Source of the DNA: Streptomyces sp.
GTDB taxonomy: Bacteria > Actinomycetota > Actinomycetes > Streptomycetales > Streptomycetaceae
Reading direction: 5' to 3'
NCBI GenBank assembly: GCA_003519485.1
Contig: DOWQ01000067.1
Location: forward strand, 1 to 9,008
DNA length: 9,008 bases
Shown here: one piece after another, positions 1 to 5,480 of the stretch
Layout: each line of letters opens with the position of its first letter
How positions within the stretch are numbered: position 1 is the first letter of the stretch
The notes under the pieces: generated by a model
The model's input: only the letters and a program-made list of their open reading frames with translations
Told to the model about the DNA's origin: nothing
Database searches by the model: none
Made by a program: the position numbers and the translations under genes

Positions 1-1
1 C

Positions 2-1318
2 GCCGCCCGCCCCCCGTCCGCGCGTCTCGTGACCGGGCAGCGGCCGCCGCGCAGCGGGCCGCTGGTGCGGCTGCGGCGGCTGCTCGGCCGGCTGAGGCAG
101 GCGTGGGACCGGCCGCTGACGGCCTATTACCTCATCCTCGGCGGCAGCCTCCTGCTGCTCGTGCTCGGCCTGGTGATGGTCTTCTCCGCCTCCCAGATCC
201 AAGCCCTGCAGTCCGACCTGGCGTCCACGTACTTCTTCGCCAAGCAGTCGGTGGCCGCCGCCATCGGCGCCGTGCTGCTGCTGGTGGCCGCGCGGATGCC
301 GGCCCGGCTGCACCGCGCGCTGGCGTACCCGCTGCTCGCGGCCTCGGTCTTCCTGCTGCTCATGGTCCAGGTGCCGGGGCTGGGGCACGCGGTCAACGGC
401 AACCAGAACTGGATCCACATCGGCGGCCCGTTCCAGCTCCAGCCCAGCGAGTTCGCCAAGCTGGCGCTGGTCCTGTGGGGGGCCGACCTGCTCGCCCGCA
501 AGCAGGAGAAGCGGCTGCTGATCCAGTGGAAGCATCTGCTGGTACCGCTGGTCCCGGTGGCCTTCCTGCTACTGGGGCTGATCATGCTCGGCGGCGACAT
601 GGGCACCGCCGTCATCCTGACCGCCGTACTCTTCGGCCTGCTCTGGCTGGCCGGCGCCCCCACCCGGCTGTTCGCGGGGGTCCTCGGGGCGGCCGCCCTC
701 CTCGGTTTCGCCCTGATCCGGTCCAATCCCAACCGGATGGCCCGGCTGGAGTGCCTGGGCGCCACCGATCCCGGCCCGAACGACCAGTGCTGGCAGGCGG
801 TGCACGGAATCTACGCCCTCGCCAACGGCGGCTGGTTCGGCTCCGGACTGGGGGCGAGTGTGGAGAAATGGGGAGAACTCCCCGAGCCGCACACCGACTT
901 CATCTTCGCCGTGACGGGCGAGGAACTCGGCCTGGCGGGGACGCTGTCGGTGCTCGCCCTCTTCGCGGCTCTAGGCTATGCGGGTATCCGCGTGGCCGGA
1001 CGCACGGAGGACCCCTTCGTGAGGTATGCCGCGGGAGGCGTGACCACCTGGATCACGGCCCAAGCCGTGATCAACATCGGTGCGGTGCTCGGCCTGCTGC
1101 CGATCGCCGGAGTCCCGCTCCCGCTGTTCTCCTACGGGGGGTCGGCCCTGCTGCCGACCATGTTCGCCATCGGACTGCTGATCGCCTTCGCGCGCAGCGA
1201 GCCCGCTGCGCGGGCGGCGTTGGCCATGCGGCAGCCAGTCATGAGAAAAAGACTGGCTGGGGTGAGAAGGAAGACGATGAGGCGGCGCGCGCAACAGCGG
1301 CCGTCCGGAGAGCGGTGA
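2..1318 (+). CDS. ftsW: FtsW, SEDS-family peptidoglycan glycosyltransferase of the divisome (5' end probably cut by window)
   Basis: FtsW is a polytopic membrane enzyme that polymerises lipid II into septal glycan with its cognate class B PBP. The first in-window start is a GTG at 29 (429 aa from there), but it has no Shine-Dalgarno sequence and the frame is open to base 2 with Pro/Arg/Ala-rich codons. Streptomyces FtsW has such a tail, so the true start is probably upstream. Numbering from the GTG: an Arg-rich cytoplasmic N-terminus is followed by about ten hydrophobic segments starting near residue 31 (LTAYYLILGGSLLLLVLGLV). SEDS landmarks are NGNQNW (123-128), QPSEFAKL (138-145), GGDMGTA (188-194), PEPHTDFIFAVTGEELG (285-301; Asp290 matches the essential Asp of the family) and the signature PLPLFSYGGSALLP (363-376). 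The C-terminus is a basic tail (residues 400-420). murG follows after 6 nt, so the two are surely co-transcribed. Family assignment is secure; only the start is uncertain. RodA is a weaker alternative, excluded by context. Confidence 0.96.
   Translation, partial: AARPPSARLVTGQRPPRSGPLVRLRRLLGRLRQAWDRPLTAYYLILGGSLLLLVLGLVMVFSASQIQALQSDLASTYFFAKQSVAAAIGAVLLLVAARMPARLHRALAYPLLAASVFLLLMVQVPGLGHAVNGNQNWIHIGGPFQLQPSEFAKLALVLWGADLLARKQEKRLLIQWKHLLVPLVPVAFLLLGLIMLGGDMGTAVILTAVLFGLLWLAGAPTRLFAGVLGAAALLGFALIRSNPNRMARLECLGATDPGPNDQCWQAVHGIYALANGGWFGSGLGASVEKWGELPEPHTDFIFAVTGEELGLAGTLSVLALFAALGYAGIRVAGRTEDPFVRYAAGGVTTWITAQAVINIGAVLGLLPIAGVPLPLFSYGGSALLPTMFAIGLLIAFARSEPAARAALAMRQPVMRKRLAGVRRKTMRRRAQQRPSGER
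1051..1072 (+). other. Perfect 9-bp inverted repeat with 4-nt loop inside ftsW
   Basis: GATCACGGC (1051-1059), loop CCAA, GCCGTGATC (1064-1072). It lies in codons for WITAQAVIN of FtsW. The structure is seen directly; a role is not shown. In G+C-rich coding DNA of this length, one such hairpin could arise by chance. Confidence 0.4.
1232..1259 (+). other. Intragenic stem-loop with A-rich loop near the 3' end of ftsW
   Basis: CAGCCAGTC (1232-1240) and GACTGGCTG (1251-1259) are perfect 9-bp complements around the 10-nt loop ATGAGAAAAA. The element falls in the codons of the basic FtsW tail (QPVMRKRLA) and ends 65 nt before the murG start. The loop encodes codons unusual for this genome (AGA AAA AGA). 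It could be an RNA-processing or stabilising element between ftsW and murG, or chance. There is no T-tract, so it does not look like a classical terminator. Confidence 0.4.
1307..1312 (+). promoter_or_regulatory. Ribosome binding site of murG
   Basis: GGAGAG lies 12 nt before the GTG at 1325, overlapping the last codons of ftsW. The spacing is slightly long, but no better start is nearby and the GTG leads directly into the N-terminal MurG strand (HVVLAGGGTAGH), which fixes the start. Confidence 0.6.
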
Positions 1319-1324
1319 ATTTCG

Positions 1325-2419
1325 GTGCATGTCGTACTCGCCGGTGGGGGGACCGCCGGCCACATCGAGCCCGCGCTCGCCCTCGCGGATGCCCTGCGGA
1401 GGCAGGACCCGGCCGTGGGAATCACGGCCCTGGGCACGGAGCGCGGACTCGAGACCCGGCTGGTACCGGAGCGGGGGTACGAACTCGGGTTGATCCCGGC
1501 CGTACCGCTGCCGCGCAAGCCCACTCCGGAGCTGATCACCGTTCCCGGCCGGCTGCGCGGCACCATCAAGGCCGCCGAGCAGATCCTGGAACGGACCAAG
1601 GCCGATTGCGTGGTCGGCTTCGGCGGCTACGTGGCGCTGCCCGGATACCTCGCGGCCAAGCGGCTCGGGGTGCCGATCATCGTCCATGAGGCCAACGCCC
1701 GGCCCGGCCTCGCCAACAAGATCGGCTCCCGGTACGCGGCCGCCGTCGCGGTGAGCACCCCGGACAGCAAGCTGCGCGGGGCCCGCTACGTCGGCATCCC
1801 GCTGCGCCGCTCCATCGCCACGCTCGACCGGGCCGCGGCCCGGCCGGAGGCCCGTGCGGCGTTCGGACTCGACCAGAATCTGCCGACCCTGCTGGTGTCG
1901 GGGGGGTCGCAGGGCGCGCGGCGGCTGAACGAGGTGGTCCAGGCGGTCGCCCCGGCGCTCCAGCGGGCGGGCATCCAGATCCTGCACGCGGTCGGCCCGA
2001 AGAACGAGATGCCGCAGACCGACAACATGCCCGGGATGCCGCCGTACATCCCGGTACCGTACGTGGACCGGATGGATCTCGCCTACGCCGCGGCCGATGT
2101 GATGCTCTGCCGCGCGGGTGCGATGACGGTCGCCGAGCTGTCGGCCGTCGGGCTGCCGGCCGTGTACGTCCCGCTGCCGATCGGCAACGGCGAACAGCGG
2201 CTCAACGCCCAGCCGGTGGTGAAGGCCGGCGGCGGACTCCTCATCGACGACGCCGAACTGACGCCCGAATGGGTGCTGAGCCATGTGCTCCCGGTGCTCA
2301 CCGATCCGCACCGGCTGTACGAGATGTCGCGCTTCGCCGCGGAGTTCGGCCGCCGGGACGCCGACGAATTGCTGGTCGGCATGGTGTACGAGGCGATTGC
2401 CGCACGCAGGGCCGGTTAG
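1325..2419 (+). CDS. murG: MurG, UDP-GlcNAc:lipid I N-acetylglucosaminyltransferase
   Basis: MurG transfers GlcNAc from UDP-GlcNAc to undecaprenyl-PP-MurNAc-pentapeptide (lipid I), giving lipid II at the cytoplasmic membrane face. It is a GT-B fold glycosyltransferase (GT28). The product has 364 aa, normal for the family. Visible motifs are the N-terminal Gly-rich loop GGGTAGH (7-13), GFGGYVALPG (98-107), HEANARPGLANK (121-132), the UDP-sugar-domain loop GGSQGAR (193-199), and CRAGAMTVAEL (262-272) with GEQRLNAQP (289-297), which correspond to the nucleotide-sugar-binding stretch of E. coli MurG. The GTG start at 1325 is favoured because it leaves only the native first β-strand before the Gly-rich loop. 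It sits 6 nt after ftsW and 46 nt before ftsQ. murC is not between murG and ftsQ, as is typical of Streptomyces. No key motif is missing. Confidence 0.98.
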   Translation: MHVVLAGGGTAGHIEPALALADALRRQDPAVGITALGTERGLETRLVPERGYELGLIPAVPLPRKPTPELITVPGRLRGTIKAAEQILERTKADCVVGFGGYVALPGYLAAKRLGVPIIVHEANARPGLANKIGSRYAAAVAVSTPDSKLRGARYVGIPLRRSIATLDRAAARPEARAAFGLDQNLPTLLVSGGSQGARRLNEVVQAVAPALQRAGIQILHAVGPKNEMPQTDNMPGMPPYIPVPYVDRMDLAYAAADVMLCRAGAMTVAELSAVGLPAVYVPLPIGNGEQRLNAQPVVKAGGGLLIDDAELTPEWVLSHVLPVLTDPHRLYEMSRFAAEFGRRDADELLVGMVYEAIAARRAG

Positions 2420-2426
2420 CCGGCCC
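2409..2426 (+). other. Stem-loop spanning the murG stop codon
   Basis: GGGCCGG (2409-2415), loop TTAG, CCGGCCC (2420-2426): a perfect 7-bp G+C stem whose loop contains most of the murG TAG stop. A second short hairpin, GCGCC-GCAC-GGCGC (2436-2449), follows. There is no T-tract. It could act as a partial terminator, RNA-end stabiliser or coupling element between murG and ftsQ; function is inferred only. Confidence 0.4.
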
Positions 2427-2450
2427 GGCACGAGAGCGCCGCACGGCGCG

Positions 2451-2464
2451 GGAAAGCAGGGGAG
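2451..2464 (+). promoter_or_regulatory. Purine-rich ribosome-binding stretch before ftsQ
   Basis: GGAAAG (2451-2456) lies 9 nt before the GTG at 2466, and a stronger AGGGGAG (2458-2464) lies only 1 nt before it. A second in-frame candidate, ATG at 2505, has GAGG (2491-2494) at 10-nt spacing. The GTG is preferred because its reading VAGQTTARRGE resembles what I recall of other Streptomyces FtsQ N-termini. The SD evidence alone does not decide between the two. Confidence 0.45.
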
Positions 2465-2465
2465 C

Positions 2466-3281
2466 GTGGCCGGACAGACGACCGCCCGGCGAGGCGAGAG
2501 CGAGATGTCGCCGTCCGGCCCGCCCCCACCGGAGGAGCGGGACGAGCACGAGGCCCCGCGCCGCCGGCGGATGGGGCGGCCGAGTGCCGGTATGTTGATC
2601 ATCTCGGTGCTGGCCGCCGCGCTGCTCGGGGCCGGCGTCTTCTGGATTCTCTACGGCTCCTCATGGGCGCGGGTGGAGCGGGTGACGACCGTCGGGACCG
2701 ACGTCCTGACGCCGGAGGAGGTCCGCCGGGCCGCCGCCGTCCCGCTCCGCGCGCCGTTGGTCACGGTGGACACCGACCGGGTCGCCGGCCGGCTGCGGGA
2801 GAAGCTGCCGCGCGTCGACACCGTCGATGTCGCCCGTTCCTGGCCGGACTCGGTCGTTCTGGAAGTGACCGAGCGAAAGCCCGAGGTGCTTCTCGAAAAG
2901 GGCGAAATGTTCGTCGAAGTGGACGCCGACGGAGTTCGTTTTGCCACCGTGGCGCAGCCGCCGCGCGGTGTTCCCCTGCTGGAAATGGACGTGGCCGAGT
3001 CGCCGAGTCTGCGCCGATTCCCGGTGGAGCGGCTCCGCCGGGAAGCGGTGCGGGTCGCGGCCGGACTTCCCGCGGTGATTCACCGGGACACCCGCGTCAT
3101 CCGGATCCGTTCCTACGACTCCGTCAGCTTGGAGCTCACGCGCGGCCGTACGGTCGTGTGGGGTTCGAGCGAACAGGCGGCGGCGAAGGCGCGGACTCTT
3201 CTCGCGCTGATGAAAAATGCCGGTGACGCCGACCACTTCGATGTGAGTACGCCCACCGCTCCCGCCGTCTCCCGTAGTTGA
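2466..3281 (+). CDS. ftsQ: FtsQ, divisome POTRA-domain membrane protein
   Basis: FtsQ is a bitopic scaffold that recruits and links the FtsL/DivIC and FtsW/PBP parts of the divisome outside the membrane. From GTG 2466 the product is 271 aa. The cytoplasmic N-terminus is Pro/Glu-rich and ends in a basic RRRR cluster (32-35). One transmembrane helix spans about 40-62 (AGMLIISVLAAALLGAGVFW). A POTRA domain follows (about 70-136, VERVTTVGTDVLTPEEV to VVLEVTERKPEVLL), then the FtsQ-type β domain (FVEVDADGVRFATV, then a Leu-rich region to about 255) and a short Ser/Pro tail. A longer frame reaches back to an ATG at 2283, but that overlaps murG by over 130 nt and lacks the family's N-terminus. ATG 2505 (258 aa) is a possible alternative start. 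In Streptomyces, FtsQ is dispensable for vegetative growth but needed for efficient sporulation septation (family knowledge). Confidence 0.93.
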   Translation: MAGQTTARRGESEMSPSGPPPPEERDEHEAPRRRRMGRPSAGMLIISVLAAALLGAGVFWILYGSSWARVERVTTVGTDVLTPEEVRRAAAVPLRAPLVTVDTDRVAGRLREKLPRVDTVDVARSWPDSVVLEVTERKPEVLLEKGEMFVEVDADGVRFATVAQPPRGVPLLEMDVAESPSLRRFPVERLRREAVRVAAGLPAVIHRDTRVIRIRSYDSVSLELTRGRTVVWGSSEQAAAKARTLLALMKNAGDADHFDVSTPTAPAVSRS

Positions 3282-3364
3282 CCTGCCGCTCGGCGGGGCC
3301 GCACCCTGGGTACCAGCCACTATGCGCGATCACATAGGGTGAAAAGAAAAACGGGAGGTTCGGC

Positions 3365-3457
3365 GTGTTCATTGAACGCGTAGCACTTGTCGACTTAGTG
3401 TCTCGTTCGAAGAGTCCAAGGGGCAGGCACACTGGTAACCCTAAACTTCACCGTTAG
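3365..3457 (+). other. Possible 30-codon leader reading frame with a TTA codon upstream of ftsZ (hypothetical)
   Basis: GTG at 3365 has a strong SD (GGGAGG, 3353-3358) at 6-nt spacing. It opens a 30-codon frame beginning MFIERV and ending at TAG 3455-3457. Codon 11 (3395-3397) is TTA, the leucine codon read in Streptomyces only by the bldA tRNA; I find no in-frame TTA in the nine real genes here. The stop lies in the right arm of the inverted repeat 3437-3461. The peptide matches no family I know. Against it: the frame overlaps the best promoter candidate, whose predicted transcript would start inside it, so translation would require an upstream promoter or read-through from ftsQ. Treat as speculative. 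Confidence 0.2.
3372..3401 (+). promoter_or_regulatory. Candidate ftsZ promoter (HrdB-type)
   Basis: TTGAAC (3372-3377) and TAGTGT (3396-3401) are separated by 18 bp and match the -35 (TTGAC-like) and -10 (TAGNNT-like) patterns of Streptomyces housekeeping promoters. Transcription would start near 3408, giving a ~113-nt ftsZ leader that contains both overlapping inverted repeats. The GTGTC at 3398-3402 overlaps the -10, where a WhiA-type regulator could act. No start site can be proven from sequence. Confidence 0.5.
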
Positions 3458-3479
3458 GGTTCGGGTCGGTGTCCGAACC
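3437..3479 (+). promoter_or_regulatory. Two overlapping inverted repeats in the ftsZ leader (alternative stem-loops or operator)
   Basis: Repeat A is AACCCTAA (3437-3444) / TTAGGGTT (3454-3461), a perfect 8-bp pair with a 9-nt loop. Repeat B is GGTTCGG (3458-3464) / CCGAACC (3473-3479), a perfect 7-bp pair with an 8-nt loop. The GGTT at 3458-3461 belongs to both, so in RNA only one stem can form at a time. In DNA they would be adjacent dyads suited to dimeric regulators. The loop of A contains an AC-N6-GT-N-A match to the BldD consensus (3445-3456), and the loop of B contains GTGTC. Confidence 0.55.
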
Positions 3480-3506
3480 GGCCCACAGGCATATGTAACT
3501 CGAGGC

Positions 3507-3512
3507 GAGAGG
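3507..3512 (+). promoter_or_regulatory. Ribosome binding site of ftsZ
   Basis: GAGAGG lies 8 nt before the GTG at 3521 and selects that start; the encoded N-terminus (AAPQNYLAVIKVVGIGGGG) is the usual Streptomyces FtsZ beginning. Confidence 0.75.
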
Positions 3513-3520
3513 CCTTCGAC

Positions 3521-4732
3521 GTGGCAGCACCGCAGAACTATCTCGCAGTCATCAAGGTCGTCGGAATCGGCGGCGGTGGCGTCAATGCCATCAACCGGAT
3601 GATCGAGGTCGGTCTCAAGGGCGTCGAGTTCATCGCGATCAACACCGACGCACAGGCCCTGCTGATGAGTGACGCCGACGTCAAGCTCGACGTCGGCCGG
3701 GAACTGACCAGGGGTCTGGGAGCGGGCGCCGACCCCGACGTGGGCCGCAAGGCCTCCGAGGACCACCGCGAGGAGATCGAGGAGGTCCTGAAGGGGGCCG
3801 ACATGGTCTTCGTCACCGCGGGCGAGGGCGGTGGCACGGGCACCGGTGGCGCCCCGGTCGTCGCCAATATCGCGCGGTCCTTGGGCGCGCTGACGATCGG
3901 CGTGGTCACCCGTCCGTTCACCTTCGAGGGCCGCCGCCGGGCGAACCAGGCCGAGGACGGCATCGCCGGCCTGCGCGACGAGGTCGACACCCTGATCGTG
4001 ATCCCGAACGACCGGCTGCTTTCCATCTCGGACCGCCAGGTGAGCGTGCTCGACGCGTTCAAGTCGGCGGACCAGGTGCTGCTGTCGGGTGTCCAGGGCA
4101 TCACCGATCTCATCACCACCCCCGGTCTGATCAACCTGGACTTCGCGGACGTCAAGTCCGTGATGTCGGAGGCCGGCTCGGCCCTGATGGGCATCGGCTC
4201 CGCGCGCGGCGACGACCGCGCGGTCGCCGCCGCCGAGATGGCCATCTCCTCGCCGCTGCTGGAGGCGTCCATCGACGGCGCCCGCGGCGTACTGCTCTCC
4301 ATCTCCGGCGGCTCCGACCTGGGTCTGTTCGAGATCAACGAGGCAGCCCAGCTTGTCAGCGAGGCCGCGCACCCGGAGGCAAACATCATCTTCGGCGCGG
4401 TCATCGACGACGCGCTCGGCGACGAGGTACGGGTCACGGTCATCGCGGCGGGCTTCGACGGCGGTCAGCCGCCGCCCAAGAGCCAGAGCCGCGACAAGGT
4501 GCTCGGCTCCTACGCCGGCCGCGAGGAGCAGCCCGCGTCCGCGTCCGCCGAGAGCGGCGGCCGCTTCAGCGGCCTGGGCGGCGTCCCGTCCCGCGACGGG
4601 GAGCCGGAGCCCGTGGAGTCCGTGCCTGTCGGCGATGTCTCCGCACCGGTCGCACCGCCGCAGGTGCCCCCGGCCCGTCCGTACTCGGACAGCCAGGCCG
4701 AGGAGCTCGATGTGCCGGACTTCCTCAAGTAG
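3521..4732 (+). CDS. ftsZ: FtsZ, tubulin-like GTPase that forms the division ring
   Basis: FtsZ polymerises with GTP at mid-septum and scaffolds the divisome. In Streptomyces it builds vegetative cross-walls and the ladders of sporulation septa. The product is 403 aa, normal for the genus. The nucleotide-binding GTPase domain begins with VVGIGGGGVNAINRM (13-27). The tubulin signature is GGGTGTGGAP (103-112), with Gly at position 110 where many bacteria have Ala. The T7 synergy loop is NLDFADVKSVM (205-215), with catalytic Asp207 and Asp210. The FtsZ C-terminal subdomain runs to about 312. A Pro/Ser/Glu-rich unstructured linker (about 315-393) follows, then the conserved C-terminal peptide LDVPDFLK (396-403), the docking site for SepF. 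ftsA is absent from the cluster, so SepF is the likely membrane tether. It starts with GTG 3521 and is followed after 13 nt by pgeF. All catalytic elements are intact. Confidence 0.99.
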   Translation: MAAPQNYLAVIKVVGIGGGGVNAINRMIEVGLKGVEFIAINTDAQALLMSDADVKLDVGRELTRGLGAGADPDVGRKASEDHREEIEEVLKGADMVFVTAGEGGGTGTGGAPVVANIARSLGALTIGVVTRPFTFEGRRRANQAEDGIAGLRDEVDTLIVIPNDRLLSISDRQVSVLDAFKSADQVLLSGVQGITDLITTPGLINLDFADVKSVMSEAGSALMGIGSARGDDRAVAAAEMAISSPLLEASIDGARGVLLSISGGSDLGLFEINEAAQLVSEAAHPEANIIFGAVIDDALGDEVRVTVIAAGFDGGQPPPKSQSRDKVLGSYAGREEQPASASAESGGRFSGLGGVPSRDGEPEPVESVPVGDVSAPVAPPQVPPARPYSDSQAEELDVPDFLK

Positions 4733-4745
4733 TCACGACGCACAC

Positions 4746-5480
4746 GTGATAGGGCAGCAGCACGAGACGAGCGGCGCGCACTTCGCCTTCACCGACAGGT
4801 GGGGCGGGGTGAGCGCCGCTCCGTACGACCGGCTCAACCTCGGCGGCGCGGTCGGCGACGACCCCGGGGCCGTGCGGACGAACCGCGGACTCGCGGCGCG
4901 GGCGCTCGGTCTCGGACCGGAGCGGGTCGTCTGGATGCACCAGGTGCACGGCCGGGACGTCGCCGTGGTCGACGGTCCCTGGGGCGACCGCACCGCGATC
5001 CCGCCGGCCGACGCGGTGGTGACGACACGTCCGGGGCTCGCCCTGGCGGTACTCACCGCGGACTGCGCTCCGATCCTGCTCGCCGACCCGGCCGCCGGCG
5101 TCGTGGGCGCCGCGCACGCGGGCCGCCCGGGCCTCGTCGCCGGGGTGGTGCCGGCGGTGGCCGAAGCCATGGCCGGGCTCGGCGCCGAGCCGTCCCGGCT
5201 GGTCGCGTACATCGGACCCACGGTCTGCGGGCGCTGCTACGAGGTGCCGGAGGCCATGCGGGACGATGTCGCCGCCGTCGTGCCGGAGGCAGGCTCCACC
5301 ACCTCGTGGGGGACGCCCGCCGTCGATGTGACGGCCGGGGTCCGCGCCCAGTTGGCCGGGCTCGGTGTGACAAAGATCGTGCCGTCCGGCGTCTGCACGC
5401 TGGAGTCGGCGGACCACTTCTCCTACCGGCGGGACCGCACCACGGGGCGCCTCGCCGGCTATGTCTGGTTGGACGGATGA
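4746..5480 (+). CDS. pgeF: PgeF/YlmD, multicopper-oxidase-like (DUF152, laccase-domain) enzyme
   Basis: Members of this family (E. coli YfiH/PgeF, B. subtilis YlmD) have a CNF1/YfiH fold. They have been described as polyphenol oxidases, as purine nucleoside-processing enzymes, and as peptidoglycan-editing factors that prevent misincorporation of L-Ser into the stem peptide. The product is 244 aa. The zinc-site triad is visible as His68 (MHQVHG), Cys107 (LTADC) and His124 (AAHAG). Other conserved stretches are RLNLGGAVGDDP (29-40), IGPTVCGRCYEVPEAM, and the C-terminal SADHFSYRRDRTTGRLAGYVWL. After HAG the residues are RPGLVAG rather than the more common WRG. Start choice: GTG 4746 gives VIGQQHETSGAHFAF, which places the first β-strand correctly; longer in-frame starts would overlap ftsZ. 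No clear SD precedes it, so translation may be coupled to ftsZ, whose stop is 13 nt upstream. It overlaps ylmE by ATGA. Confidence 0.9.
   Translation: MIGQQHETSGAHFAFTDRWGGVSAAPYDRLNLGGAVGDDPGAVRTNRGLAARALGLGPERVVWMHQVHGRDVAVVDGPWGDRTAIPPADAVVTTRPGLALAVLTADCAPILLADPAAGVVGAAHAGRPGLVAGVVPAVAEAMAGLGAEPSRLVAYIGPTVCGRCYEVPEAMRDDVAAVVPEAGSTTSWGTPAVDVTAGVRAQLAGLGVTKIVPSGVCTLESADHFSYRRDRTTGRLAGYVWLDG

Larger units (their letters stand above)
3282..3520 (+). promoter_or_regulatory. ftsQ-ftsZ intergenic regulatory region
   Basis: This 239-nt gap is the longest inside the gene cluster and visibly more A+T-rich than its flanks. In Streptomyces, ftsZ is known to be driven by several promoters upstream of it, one raised during sporulation, and to be a target of BldD and of WhiA/WhiB. 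In this sequence I can see a promoter-like pair (3372-3401), overlapping inverted repeats (3437-3479), two GTGTC sites (3398-3402, 3469-3473; reverse complement of the WhiA core GACAC), and one near-match to the BldD motif (3443-3456). An A-rich stretch GAAAAGAAAAAC (3341-3352) and the inverted repeat CTATG/CATAG (3320-3337) lie near the ftsQ end. Individual site assignments are predictions. Confidence 0.75.

Noticed and set aside
103..1689. 528-codon + frame overlapping ftsW and murG
   Set aside because: Out-of-frame shadow, almost entirely Arg/Pro/Gly/Ala, no SD and no family resemblance.
971..2602. 543-codon open frame on the − strand across ftsW/murG/ftsQ
   Set aside because: It is antisense to three well-recognised genes; the translation is Arg/His/Gly/Asp-rich with no domain, a typical open antisense frame in high-GC DNA.
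3442..3468. WhiG-type promoter upstream of ftsZ (TAAA at 3442-3445)
   Set aside because: The expected -10 element (GCCGATAA-like) 15-16 nt downstream is a poor match; a WhiG promoter is not supported.
3395..4372. 325-codon − strand frame opposite ftsZ
   Set aside because: Antisense to the highly conserved ftsZ; composition mirrors ftsZ codon bias and shows no motif.
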